Below are positions 24,786 through 32,981 of a stretch of 64,000 bases of DNA, one piece after another. The number at the start of each line of letters is the position of its first letter. Position 1 is the first letter of the stretch. Both the position numbers and the translations under genes were made by a program. The notes beneath the pieces were generated by a model. That model was not told the DNA's origin, made no database searches, and saw only the letters and a list, made by a program, of their open reading frames with translations. Source of the DNA: Streptomyces acidiscabies (GTDB lineage Bacteria; Actinomycetota; Actinomycetes; Streptomycetales; Streptomycetaceae); contig NZ_JAGJBY010000001.1 in assembly GCF_020010905.1 (NCBI RefSeq), forward strand, positions 1,074,001 through 1,138,000, written 5' to 3'.

Positions 24786-24812
24786 TGTCACAACCTTCGT
24801 GCACCCGGTGTC
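24786..24812 (+). promoter_or_regulatory. ECF41/SigJ-type autoregulated promoter
   Basis: TGTCACA (24786-24792), a 16-nt spacer and TGTC (24809-24812) closely match the ECF41 promoter known from the literature (TGTCACA, about 16 nt, CGTC). It sits 35 bp before the oxidoreductase-sigJ operon, where ECF41 sigma factors normally autoregulate. Confidence 0.65.
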
Positions 24813-24846
24813 TTGATGCCGAACCCCTTGGAGCGGAGGAGAGACA

Positions 24847-26058
24847 GTGAACGGGAACATCGAAGTGGTCGTGGTGGGTGGCGGGTACGCCGGGGTCATG
24901 GCGGCGAACAGGCTGATGAAGCGTGGTGACGTCGCCGTGACGCTGGTCAACCCGCGGCCGGAGTTCGTGCAGCGGATCAGGCTGCACCAGTTGGCGGCGG
25001 GCACGCACGACGCGGTCGTGGAGTACGGCAAGGTACTGAACGCCAGGGTGCGGCTGCTGGTGGACTCGGTCACCCGAATCGACGCCGCCGAAAGGCAGTT
25101 GGCGACCAGCAACAGCGGCACCCTCTCGTACGACTACCTCGTGTACGCCGTGGGCAGCGCGGGTGCCGGTCAACACACCCCCGGCGTAAGGGAGTTCGCC
25201 CACCCGCTCGCCACCCTGGAGGACGCCGCCGAGCTGAAGGCGCTCCTCACCGCCCGCCCCGACACCCCGGTCACCGTGGTCGGCGGCGGCGCCACCGGCA
25301 TCGAGATGGCGGCCGAACTCGCGGAACAGGGACGGAAGTCGACGCTGATCTGCGGCGGAGTACTCAACCCCTACCTGCACCCGAAGGCCCGCCACACGGT
25401 GATGGCGCAGCTGACGGCCCTGGGCGTGACCGTCCTCGAAGGCGCGAGCGCGATGGAGGTCACCGAGCACGCCGTACGGCTCGAAGACGGTACGGAGATC
25501 CCGAGCGAACTCACCGTCTGGACAACGGGTTTCGGCGTCCCCGACCTCGCGAAGCGCAGCGGCCTCTCCACCGACGCCCTCGGCAGGCTCCTCACGGACG
25601 ACACCCTGACGAGCGTGGACGACGACAGGATCGTCGCGGCGGGCGACTCGGCGGCGCCGGCGGGACAGCCGTACCGCATGGGCTGCCAGTCGGCGGTCCA
25701 ACTCGGCCCGCAGGCGGCGGAGACGGTGCTGAGCAGGATCGGGGAAGCCCAACCCGCCCCGGTGAAGGTGGCGTTCGCGGGCCAGTGCATCAGCCTGGGC
25801 CGCAGGACCGGCATCTTCCAGTTCTCGCAGCGCGACGACACGGCGAAGAAACTGCACGTCTCGGGCCGCACCGGAGGCCGCGTCAAGGAATTCGTGTGCC
25901 GTGGCACGGTATGGCAACTCACCATGGAGGCAAAGAAGTTCAAGACCCCCGCAACACCCGCCTCCGCAGCACTCAACTCCGCAGCGCCCGCCCCCGCGAG
26001 CCCCACCCCCGAAGCCCCCGCGCACCCCGACAACACCCCCGCCGCAACCGCCCGTTGA
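24847..26058 (+). CDS. NAD(P)/FAD-dependent oxidoreductase of the ECF41-associated type
   Basis: A 403-residue flavoprotein of the NDH-2/AIF-like family. FAD motif VVVVGGGYAGVMAANRLM is at residues 6-23, the NAD-binding core VTVVGGGATGIEMAAELAEQ is in the middle, and VAAGDSAAP closes the FAD site. The C-terminal 40 residues are Pro/Ala-rich and probably disordered. GTG 24847 follows GGAGGAGAGAC. ECF41 operons typically pair the sigma factor with a carboxymuconolactone decarboxylase, oxidoreductase or epimerase; this is the oxidoreductase variant. The physiological substrate is unknown. Confidence 0.9.
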   Translation: MNGNIEVVVVGGGYAGVMAANRLMKRGDVAVTLVNPRPEFVQRIRLHQLAAGTHDAVVEYGKVLNARVRLLVDSVTRIDAAERQLATSNSGTLSYDYLVYAVGSAGAGQHTPGVREFAHPLATLEDAAELKALLTARPDTPVTVVGGGATGIEMAAELAEQGRKSTLICGGVLNPYLHPKARHTVMAQLTALGVTVLEGASAMEVTEHAVRLEDGTEIPSELTVWTTGFGVPDLAKRSGLSTDALGRLLTDDTLTSVDDDRIVAAGDSAAPAGQPYRMGCQSAVQLGPQAAETVLSRIGEAQPAPVKVAFAGQCISLGRRTGIFQFSQRDDTAKKLHVSGRTGGRVKEFVCRGTVWQLTMEAKKFKTPATPASAALNSAAPAPASPTPEAPAHPDNTPAATAR

Positions 26059-26068
26059 AAGAGACACG

Positions 26069-26950
26069 ATGACCGACCCGGCCACCGACGCCTTCGTCGC
26101 CCACCGCAACCTCCTCTTCACGGTCGCCTACGAGATGCTCGGCTCCGCCGCCGACGCCGAAGACGTCCTCCAGGAAACCTGGTTGAGATGGGTGAAGGTC
26201 GACCTGGACGAGGTGCGCGACCAACGCGCGTACCTCGTCCGGATCACCACCCGCCAAGCCCTCAACCGCCTGCGCACCCTGTCGAGAAGAAGGGAGTCGT
26301 ACGTCGGCCCCTGGCTCCCGGAACCCCTGCTCACCGCCCCGGACGTCGCACAGGACGCCGAACTCGCGGAGAGCATGTCGATGGCGCTGATGCTGGTCCT
26401 GGAGACCCTGTCGCCGACGGAACGCGCGGTGTTCGTCCTGCGCGAGGTCTTCGACGTGCCGTACGACGAGATCGCGGCGGCCGTCGACAAGTCCCCCGCC
26501 GCCGTACGGCAGATCGCGCACCGAGCCCGACAGCACGTGGACGCCCGCCGCCCCCGGCAGACGGTCTCGCCGGGGGAGACCCGCGCGGCGGTGGATGCGT
26601 TCCGCGCGGCGCTCGACTCGGGTGACCCGCAAGGCCTGTTGGACGTCCTCGCCCCGGACGTCGTCCTGCTCACGGACGGCGGCGGCATCAAACAGGCCGC
26701 GCGCGTACCGGTGTTGGGCCCGGAGAAGATCATCCGCTTCATCTTCGCCACCCAGGCGAAGAACGGCGTACTCACCTCCCACCCCACGCTCGTCAACGGC
26801 GCCCCGGCGCTGGCGCTGCACCTGGACGGCGAGTTGGACGGCGTGATCGCGTTCAGGATCGCCGACTCCCTGATCGACGGCATGTATTACGTCCGCAACC
26901 CGGAGAAGCTGACCGGCTTCACCACGGGAGCCCCGATCGGCCTCCCGTAG
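26069..26950 (+). CDS. sigJ: ECF41-group RNA polymerase sigma factor (SigJ-like)
   Basis: A 293-residue sigma factor. Region 2 is FTVAYEMLGSAADAEDVLQE, and region 4 runs LSPTERAVFVLREVFDVPYD with HTH AAAVDKSPAAVRQIAHRAR. The linker carries WLPEP, and a SnoaL-like C-terminal domain ends in YYVRNPEKL; both WLPEP and NPxKL are ECF41 hallmarks. In this group the fused C-domain replaces an anti-sigma factor. It starts 10 bp after the oxidoreductase stop, so the two are co-transcribed, probably from the promoter at 24786. The symbol follows common annotation practice. Confidence 0.92.
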   Translation: MTDPATDAFVAHRNLLFTVAYEMLGSAADAEDVLQETWLRWVKVDLDEVRDQRAYLVRITTRQALNRLRTLSRRRESYVGPWLPEPLLTAPDVAQDAELAESMSMALMLVLETLSPTERAVFVLREVFDVPYDEIAAAVDKSPAAVRQIAHRARQHVDARRPRQTVSPGETRAAVDAFRAALDSGDPQGLLDVLAPDVVLLTDGGGIKQAARVPVLGPEKIIRFIFATQAKNGVLTSHPTLVNGAPALALHLDGELDGVIAFRIADSLIDGMYYVRNPEKLTGFTTGAPIGLP

Positions 26951-26971
26951 GGAGCCCCGGCACGCGGGGTG

Positions 26972-27505
26972 TCAGGGTCGCCGCCCGACCGGGGCCGTCG
27001 TGGGAACGGCGGAGGGAGCCAGCGACTCCTCCGAGGACTTCTCCGGGACCGGGGACCTGTCCACGGACGTCGTCGGATCCACCGCCGACGGCGACGGCGA
27101 CACGTCCCGCACCGCTGGCTCCGAGGCCGAGGTGTCCGGCGCCGAAGGCCGCCGCGTCGAGTCCCTCACCAGCGGCTCCGTCTCTGCCGCCGTCGACGGA
27201 CTGGGCGTGGGCGCCGTACGGTCCGTGAGCGACGGACCGGCCGTCGGCGCCGGCGCCATCGGCGGAGCCTTCCGCGCCGGAGGCGACGAGGACGACGACG
27301 CGATGGGCAGCGCGATCAGCAGCGCCGCCGCACAGGTCGCCGTCGCCGCCAGCACCGTACGCGCCTTGCGCCGCCGGGACTTGCGGCGCAGCGCCGTGAA
27401 GTGGCCCGGCGGAGGCGGGAGATGGGACGCCGGGGGTCGCAACAGCTCGACGAGCGGGTCGTCTTGGCGCCCGCTGCCGTCGTCGGCGTCAAAGCGTGTG
27501 GTCAA
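26972..27505 (-). CDS. single-pass membrane protein downstream of an ECF sigma gene, possible anti-sigma factor
   Basis: A 177-residue protein. A short cytoplasmic N-terminus (DDPLVELLRPPASHLPPPPG, then basic LRRKSRRRKAR) is followed by one membrane helix (VLAATATCAAALLIALPIA). About 100 extracytoplasmic residues are rich in Pro, Ser, Thr and Ala, with no domain I recognise. The TTG start at 27505 has GAGGAGAAG before it and overlaps the sigma gene by 17 bp, so translation is coupled. Position and topology suggest an anti-sigma role, but no zinc motif (HxxxCxxC) is present, so this is inference. Confidence 0.7.
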   Translation of the reverse strand: MTTRFDADDGSGRQDDPLVELLRPPASHLPPPPGHFTALRRKSRRRKARTVLAATATCAAALLIALPIASSSSSPPARKAPPMAPAPTAGPSLTDRTAPTPSPSTAAETEPLVRDSTRRPSAPDTSASEPAVRDVSPSPSAVDPTTSVDRSPVPEKSSEESLAPSAVPTTAPVGRRP

Positions 27506-28010
27506 GGCTTCTCCTCAGGTGGGCGCGGAGCAGCTCGCGGGCCGCGTGGAGGTCGGCCTTGACGGTTCCCTCCTTGCGTCCGGTCAGGGCGGACACCTGC
27601 CGGATCGGCATGTCAGCGTAGTAGTGGAGCAGGATCGGGACGCGCAGCCGCTCGGGCAGCGACTGCACGAGCAGCATGACCGACGGATCGCCCTGCTCCT
27701 GCGCGGGCCGCAGCGCCTCCTCGGTCCGCGCCCGCCGCATCGCCCGGCGCTCCCGCTCGACCTTCCGCCAGTGGTCCCGGACCAGGTTCGCGGCGGTGAC
27801 GTACAGGAAACCCTGCGGCTCCTCGACCTTCGTCCACCGCGACCACAGGCGCGTGAACGCCTCCGACGCGACCTCGTGCGCGGTCTCGTCGTCGTCCACG
27901 AGCCGCCGGCACCAGCCCGCGAGACGTGGGTACAGCGCCGCGAACAGCTCCGACGCGGCCTCGTCACGGGAACGTGCGCGAGACCGGGTGAGGGATCGGG
28001 GGCGTTTCAA
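27489..28010 (-). CDS. ECF-type RNA polymerase sigma factor
   Basis: A 173-residue sigma-70 protein with only regions 2 and 4. Region 2 includes ELFAALYPRLAGWCRRLVDD and TRLWSRWTKVEEPQGFLYVT; region 4 includes LPERLRVPILLHYYADMPIR and VSALTGRKEGTVKADLHAAR. The start is uncertain; TTG 28010 has GGAG just before it, and no ATG or GTG gives a better N-terminus. The overlapping downstream membrane protein may regulate it. The sortase operon upstream ends at 28142 and is separated by a hairpin, so it is a neighbour rather than a co-transcribed unit. Confidence 0.85.
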   Translation of the reverse strand: MKRPRSLTRSRARSRDEAASELFAALYPRLAGWCRRLVDDDETAHEVASEAFTRLWSRWTKVEEPQGFLYVTAANLVRDHWRKVERERRAMRRARTEEALRPAQEQGDPSVMLLVQSLPERLRVPILLHYYADMPIRQVSALTGRKEGTVKADLHAARELLRAHLRRSLDHTL

Positions 28011-28080
28011 CGCTCTCCAGGGGATGTGAGGGGTAGGTCCGGGGAGGGAGCCGGGTGGGAGGACGGTGGTACTAGGGGTA

Positions 28081-28112
28081 GGGGTTGCGTCATACCCGTA
28101 CGACGCAACCCC
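28081..28112 (-). terminator. hairpin after the sortase operon
   Basis: GGGGTTGCGTC and GACGCAACCCC form a perfect 11-bp stem with a 10-nt loop, about 30 bp after the sortase stop. It separates the sortase pair from the ECF sigma operon. Confidence 0.65.
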
Positions 28113-28141
28113 CGGCGCCCGCTCTCCTCCCACCCCGCCCC

Positions 28142-28831
28142 TCATCCCCGCTTCAGCTCCGCGAACACGATCACGTTGTCGGCGTATCCCTCGCCGGTAC
28201 GGCTCCCCCCGCACGTGATCAGCCGCAGCTCGGGCCGCGCGGTATCGCCGTACACCTCCTGGGTGGGGAACGCCGACTTCGCGACCGTCCGTACCGCCGT
28301 GACCCGGAACACCGGTTCCCGCCCGTCGGCGAGCCGCGTGACGACCTCGTCCCCGCGCCTCAGCTCGGACAGGCGCCGGAAGACCCCGTCCCCGTACTTC
28401 CCGACGGTGACGTGCCCGAGGATCACGGACGGCCCGGTCTGCCCCGGCGAGGGCGAGTGGCGGTACCACCCCGCCTGGTCGTGCGCGACGACCGGCGGTA
28501 CGGCGACCGTGCCGTCCGAGGCGAGACCGAGGGAGAGCAGCGAGGTGTCGACCCCGATCGAGGGCACCTTGAGAGCTACGGGTACGAGCCCGGCGCGACC
28601 GCCGGCACGAGAGGAACCGGACGGCGTAGTACCCGTAGTACCAGCGCCACCCGCCCCCGAAGTGCCCCCGGCCCCGCCGCCTCCCGAGGTGCTCGGACGA
28701 CCGTCCCCCGCGGCCTGAACCTTCCCCGGGGAACCGTCCGACACCCTCACCCCCTCCCCGCTCGACCCGCACCCCACGAGCAGCGCCCCCAGCCCCACCA
28801 CGGCGAACCCCCGCCTGGACAGCACGGTCAC
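28142..28831 (-). CDS. class F sortase, lipoprotein-type N-terminus
   Basis: A 229-residue sortase. Basic start, hydrophobic core and lipobox LLVGC-GS suggest a membrane lipoprotein. A Gly/Thr/Ser-rich linker follows (about 40-75). The catalytic beta-barrel has VPSIGVDTSLL, the His in VILGHVT, the Cys in LRLITCGG, and the Asn/Val-rich C-end (YADNVIVFAEL) instead of a clear catalytic Arg; an Arg in GGSRTGEGY is the likely third residue. GTG 28831 overlaps the stop of the upstream surface-protein gene (GTGA). It probably attaches that protein or relatives to the wall. Confidence 0.88.
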   Translation of the reverse strand: MTVLSRRGFAVVGLGALLVGCGSSGEGVRVSDGSPGKVQAAGDGRPSTSGGGGAGGTSGAGGAGTTGTTPSGSSRAGGRAGLVPVALKVPSIGVDTSLLSLGLASDGTVAVPPVVAHDQAGWYRHSPSPGQTGPSVILGHVTVGKYGDGVFRRLSELRRGDEVVTRLADGREPVFRVTAVRTVAKSAFPTQEVYGDTARPELRLITCGGSRTGEGYADNVIVFAELKRG

Positions 28832-29214
28832 TCCCCGGTCGCCCGCCGACGCCGTACGACGACGAAGGCGCCACCGGCGAGCAGGACGGCCCCGGTGCCG
28901 GCGCCTACGAGGGCCGTGGACGACGACGATCCGGACCCCGAGGACTCACCGACACCCGTGTCGGCGGCCCCCCTCGGCACGACCGACACCTGACCGGAGT
29001 CCCTGGCAGGCGCCGTGGTCGGCTCCAGGACGCTCGGCACCGCGCTCGGCTCACTCGGCGCCTTCGTCGAGTCCCCGGCACTCGGCGCGGTGCTCGGCGC
29101 CTCGGCGGCGGTCGGCACCGGTGACGGAGTCGCGGCAGCCGCCGCCCCCGCGCCGGTCAGTACGACTACACCCGAGAGGACCAGGGCCCCCAGCACACCA
29201 CGAGTACGACGCAT
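28828..29214 (-). CDS. small cell-surface protein with C-terminal sorting-type signal, likely sortase substrate
   Basis: A 128-residue exported protein. The signal peptide (MRRTRGVLGALVLSGVVVL, cleavage near AAAAA-TP) is followed by 50 residues rich in Pro, Ser, Thr and Ala. The C-terminus has an LPxTG-like pentapeptide region (RGAADTGVGE), a hydrophobic helix (STALVGAGTGAVLLAGGAFV) and an RRRR tail, the order of a cell-wall sorting signal. AADTG resembles the LAxTG form used by some actinobacterial sortases. Translation is coupled to the class F sortase downstream. Confidence 0.8.
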   Translation of the reverse strand: MRRTRGVLGALVLSGVVVLTGAGAAAAATPSPVPTAAEAPSTAPSAGDSTKAPSEPSAVPSVLEPTTAPARDSGQVSVVPRGAADTGVGESSGSGSSSSTALVGAGTGAVLLAGGAFVVVRRRRATGE

Positions 29215-29321
29215 CCGTTCGCTCTCCTTCTTCGGTCCACCCGGGCGGGGTGGAATCGAGCGGAGAGACGAGACAGGGGGAGGGTCAGTTGTAAAGAGAA
29301 GGCAAAGTCATATCGGCCTCG

Positions 29322-29708
29322 TCAGACGAACGGTTCGTCCCTCGGTACGAGCATCACCCGGTGCAGATTGCAGCGGGGGCCCTCCTCCTCAGGTATGGCC
29401 GCCTGGTGGGCCTGGAGAGCCATGCTGACGAGACTGATCAGGAGGTCGACGTCCGAGTCGCAGTCCAGGTGGACCGTGACCCAACGGGAGCCGGGGAGCA
29501 GGCGGATGGCCGTGGAGGCGCGCAGATCACGGGAGATCCGGTGAATGGCCTGGCCGGTCAGGTGGAGGTCCACCTCGTGCGCGGAGTGGAAGTGAACGAT
29601 CTCGCTGTGCGCGGAACGCAGGGCGGGACCCGTACCGCACGCGGCAGTCACCGTCGTGAGGTCGGGCCAGCTCGCCAGGCGTTCATGGGCGCGCTCGGCC
29701 GGTGTCAT
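29322..29708 (-). CDS. DUF5519/luciferase-domain-like small protein
   Basis: A 128-residue cytoplasmic protein of the family annotated in Streptomyces as luciferase family protein (DUF5519). Diagnostic words are RLASWPDLTTVTAACGTGPA, EIVHFHSAHEVDLHLT and GSRWVTVHLDCDSDVDLLIS. The name is historical; no light reaction or cofactor site is visible and the function is unknown. It stands alone between the sortase pair and gnd, in the same orientation. Confidence 0.75.
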   Translation of the reverse strand: MTPAERAHERLASWPDLTTVTAACGTGPALRSAHSEIVHFHSAHEVDLHLTGQAIHRISRDLRASTAIRLLPGSRWVTVHLDCDSDVDLLISLVSMALQAHQAAIPEEEGPRCNLHRVMLVPRDEPFV

Positions 29709-29789
29709 GCTCCCATCGTCGCCGGATAACCGCCCCGCTACCAGAGGTTGAGTGTTCCGTAACCTCCCCGTGAGGTGAAAAAGAACGGA

Positions 29790-29819
29790 GGGCCACGGTC
29801 CGCTCGCGTTCCGTGGCCC
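29790..29819 (-). terminator. rho-independent-type terminator after gnd
   Basis: GGGCCACGG and CCGTGGCCC (9 bp, 12-nt loop) lie about 60 bp past the gnd stop. On the minus strand the stem is followed by a T-rich run (TTCTTTTTC). Confidence 0.7.
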
Positions 29820-29876
29820 AATAGTCCCTCGTCACGCACCAGTTACGGGGCGTAGTCCTCAGGTATTACCCGGGTA

Positions 29877-31316
29877 CTACTCGTCGGTCTCGGGCCGCTC
29901 GGCGTCCGCCCAGTGCGTGTGGAACGCGCCCGGCTTGTCCACCCGGCCGTACGTGTGGGCCCCGAAGTAGTCCCGCTGCCCCTGGAGCAGCGCGGCGGGC
30001 AGGCGCTCGGCGCGCAGGGTGTCGTAGTACGAGAGAGCTGCGGAGAAGGCCGGTACGGGGATGCCCCGGCGAGCGGCCGTCGCGACGATCTCCCGCCACG
30101 GGACCTGCGCGTCCGTGATCTCCTGCGTGAACTCCTTCTCGGTCAACAGCGAGACCAGCGCGGCGTCTTGGGCGTACGCGGCGCGGATGCGGTCGAGGAA
30201 GGAGGCGCGGATGATGCAGCCGCCCCGCCAGATGCGGGCGACGGCGGCGAGGTCGATGTCCCAGCCGTACTCCTTCGCCGCGTCCTGGATCATCGTCCAT
30301 CCCTGGTCGTACGCGATCACCTTGGAGGCGTACAGGGCGTTCTCCACCTGCGAGGCGAACCGTGCGGCCTCGGTGCGCGACAGTGGCGGGGTGGTGCCGC
30401 CCGGCAGGCCCCGGTACGCCGCGCGCAGCGCGGTCTGTCCCGACGCGGCCCGCGCGAAGGTCGCCTGCGCGATCGCCGTCACCGGGGAGGCGAGGTCCAG
30501 CGCGGTCTGCACGGTCCAGCGGCCGGTGCCCTTCTGTCCGGCGCGGTCCACGACGACGTCGACGAACGGTCCGCCGGTCAACGCGTCGGTGTGGCCCAGG
30601 ACTTCGGCCGTGATCTCGATCAGGTACGACCCCAGGCGACCCTGGTTCCACTCCTGGAAGATGCCCGCGATCTCGGCGGGCTCGTACCCGCCGACCTGCC
30701 GCAGCAGGTCGTACGCCTCCGCGATGAGCTGCATGTCGGCGTACTCGATGCCGTTGTGCACCATCTTCACGAAGTGCCCGGCACCGTCGGCGCCGATGTG
30801 CGTCGCACAGGGCTCGCCGTCGACCTTCGCGCTGATCGCCTCGAACATCGGGCCCAGCACGGCGTACGACTCCGGCGACCCGCCCGGCATGATCGACGGC
30901 CCGTGCAACGCGCCCTCCTCACCGCCGGAGACGCCAACACCCACGAAATGGATGCCCTGTTCGCGCAGCGCGGCTTCCCGGCGCCGGGTGTCCGCGAAGT
31001 GCGCGTTACCCCCGTCGATGATCATGTCGCCCGGCTCCAGCAACGGCGCGAACTCCGAGATCACCGCATCCGTCGCCTCCCCCGCCTGCACCATCAGCAT
31101 CAGCCGCCGAGGCCGCTCCAGCGCCGCGACGAACTCCTCAGCGCTCTCGGCGGGGACGAAGTCCCCTTCGTGGCCGAACTCCTCGATGAGCGCACGGGTC
31201 CGCCCGGCGCTCCGGTTGTGGACGGCGACCGTGTACCCGTGCCGCGCGAAGTTGCGCGCCAGGTTGCGGCCCATGACCCCGAGGCCGGTGACGCCGATCG
31301 ATGCGGATGCGCTCAT
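29877..31316 (-). CDS. gnd: 6-phosphogluconate dehydrogenase, decarboxylating (NADP+)
   Basis: A 479-residue enzyme of the oxidative pentose phosphate pathway: 6-phosphogluconate plus NADP+ gives ribulose 5-phosphate, CO2 and NADPH. N-terminal Rossmann motif VTGLGVMGRNLARNFARHG is followed by HNRSAGRT (NADP-type Arg). GVGVSGGEEGALHGPSIMPG is the substrate-binding signature, with GHFVKMVHNGIEYADMQL carrying the catalytic Lys and Asn. WRGGCIIRA and the long C-terminal helical domain match the 470-480-residue form. ATG 31316. Monocistronic, with a hairpin terminator downstream. Confidence 0.95.
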   Translation of the reverse strand: MSASASIGVTGLGVMGRNLARNFARHGYTVAVHNRSAGRTRALIEEFGHEGDFVPAESAEEFVAALERPRRLMLMVQAGEATDAVISEFAPLLEPGDMIIDGGNAHFADTRRREAALREQGIHFVGVGVSGGEEGALHGPSIMPGGSPESYAVLGPMFEAISAKVDGEPCATHIGADGAGHFVKMVHNGIEYADMQLIAEAYDLLRQVGGYEPAEIAGIFQEWNQGRLGSYLIEITAEVLGHTDALTGGPFVDVVVDRAGQKGTGRWTVQTALDLASPVTAIAQATFARAASGQTALRAAYRGLPGGTTPPLSRTEAARFASQVENALYASKVIAYDQGWTMIQDAAKEYGWDIDLAAVARIWRGGCIIRASFLDRIRAAYAQDAALVSLLTEKEFTQEITDAQVPWREIVATAARRGIPVPAFSAALSYYDTLRAERLPAALLQGQRDYFGAHTYGRVDKPGAFHTHWADAERPETDE

Positions 31317-31399
31317 GTGTGGTACCTGTCCCCTGCGTGGAGGTGAGTCCGTCACCGTCAAGTACGCACGTGGGGCGGCTCTTTCTCGATGGAGCCGGG

Positions 31400-32770
31400 T
31401 CAGTACATGTCGTCGACCCTGAGGTCGGGCCCGACGACGAGGTTCACCACGCCCGCGGACGCCTTCCCGGACGCCGTCGCCGTCACCTTCCCGCCGAGCC
31501 GCGTGGCGAGGGCGCGCGCGCCGGTGTCGTCCGCGCCCTGGGCGTACTGGACGGCCGACTTGCCGACGTTCGAGGGCGCGTTGCCGGTGGAAACGACCGT
31601 GAAACCGTTTTCCTTGAGTTTCTGCGCGACGGCGGCGGCCCGCCCGGGCACCCCGGTGCCGTTGAGGACGCGGACCTTCACCGACGACGTGTACACGAGG
31701 TTCTTCGTCTTCGCGGTCAGCGCGTCCTTCGTCGTCTCCTGGTCCTTGGCCAGCGAGGTGAACAGGTCGGCGGCCTGCGGGTACTGCCAGACGACGTTGG
31801 CCTTGTCGGTCGGAACGTCCGCCTCGCGCGGGTAGTTGGGGACCGTGAGGAAGGCGAGCCGGTCGCTGGGGATGCCCTTCAGCTCGGACGCGAGCGCGTA
31901 CAGCGGCTTGATGCCGGCCATCTCTTTGTCCGCGGTCAGCGATTTCGTCGCCGAGTTGAGGAAGCCGTACATCGCATCCGGGCTCGTCAGCTTCGACTTG
32001 GCCTTCTTCGCGAGCGCGTCCATGAACTCCTGCTGGCGGCCGATGCGTCCGATGTCGGAGTTGTCGCCGACGCCGTAGCGCGCCCGGACGTAGCCGAGGG
32101 ACGTCTCGCCGTCGATGGTCTGGCAGCCCGCCGGAAGTTTCAACTTGGCCTTGGGGGAGTCGATCGCGGTCTTCGGGCACACCTCGATGCCGTCCAGCGC
32201 GTCGACCATCCCCTTGAAGCCGGAGAAGTCGATGGACATGAAGTGGTCGATGCGCAGACCGGTGTTCTCCTCGACGGTCTTTATCGAGCAGGCCGCCGCG
32301 CCCGCGACCTCACCGCTCGTGCCGCCCAGCGCGAACGCCTCGTTGATCTTGAAGTGGTGTTCCTTCGACTTGGTCCCATCTCCCTTGTCGCAGACGGGAA
32401 TCCGGACCCACGAGTCGCGCGGGAACGACAGGACCGACGCCCACTTGCGGTCGGCCGGGATGTGCAGGACGAGCAGCGTGTCCGACTGCATCGTCGTCAG
32501 GTCCTTGCTGTTGCCGTAGCCGGAGTTGGCGCCCTCACGGCTGTCGGAACCGACGATCATGATGTTCTTCGAGCCCGGACTGAGGTTCTCGGGCCGGTCG
32601 CCGCCGAGCTTGTCGTCGACGTCCGCGGAGGTGATGTTGCCGTTCAGCTGCTGGTAGATCCAGGTCCCGGCCCCCGCGACCCCCAGCACGCCGACGCACA
32701 GGACACCGGCGCTCCAGGCCAGCACCCGCCCACGCCGGGTCAGGCGGACATCCGCCTTGCGCTTTCCCAC
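31400..32770 (-). CDS. LCP-family (LytR-CpsA-Psr) cell-wall glycopolymer ligase with LytR_C domain
   Basis: A 456-residue membrane-anchored enzyme. A short basic cytoplasmic start and one helix (VLAWSAGVLCVGVLGVAGAG) precede the extracytoplasmic LCP domain, with IMIVGSDSREG, QSDTLLVLHIPADRK, LSFPRDSWVRIP and YVRARYGVGDNSDIGRIGRQ, which includes the Arg/Asp pyrophosphate site. A LytR_C domain (VKVRVLNGTGVPGRAAAVAQ) ends the protein. LCP enzymes transfer anionic glycopolymers from lipid carrier to peptidoglycan. GTG 32770 is chosen because GGAGG lies 6 nt before it; ATG 32791 is the alternative. Confidence 0.92.
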   Translation of the reverse strand: MGKRKADVRLTRRGRVLAWSAGVLCVGVLGVAGAGTWIYQQLNGNITSADVDDKLGGDRPENLSPGSKNIMIVGSDSREGANSGYGNSKDLTTMQSDTLLVLHIPADRKWASVLSFPRDSWVRIPVCDKGDGTKSKEHHFKINEAFALGGTSGEVAGAAACSIKTVEENTGLRIDHFMSIDFSGFKGMVDALDGIEVCPKTAIDSPKAKLKLPAGCQTIDGETSLGYVRARYGVGDNSDIGRIGRQQEFMDALAKKAKSKLTSPDAMYGFLNSATKSLTADKEMAGIKPLYALASELKGIPSDRLAFLTVPNYPREADVPTDKANVVWQYPQAADLFTSLAKDQETTKDALTAKTKNLVYTSSVKVRVLNGTGVPGRAAAVAQKLKENGFTVVSTGNAPSNVGKSAVQYAQGADDTGARALATRLGGKVTATASGKASAGVVNLVVGPDLRVDDMY

Positions 32771-32981
32771 GCCGTTCCTCCGCTCCCCCATGCTCGTATC
32801 GAGGCTCCGCCTCCACCTGGCGCGGACACCCCACACACAACAGACGACCCAGCCATCAGGTTCCGTTGCCCATCGGATGACCAATTCTTTTCCAGTACGT
32901 CCGCTACCGCACGTCCCGTTCAGCTCATCCGCCTCTTACGATGATCGACTGCCACGCAATACTGATCAACAGGGGGACTGG

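Noticed and set aside
23830..26121. 763-codon open frame opposite the imine-reductase-like and oxidoreductase genes
   Set aside because: It overlaps two clear genes on the other strand and has repetitive Gly/Arg/Val composition with no domain.
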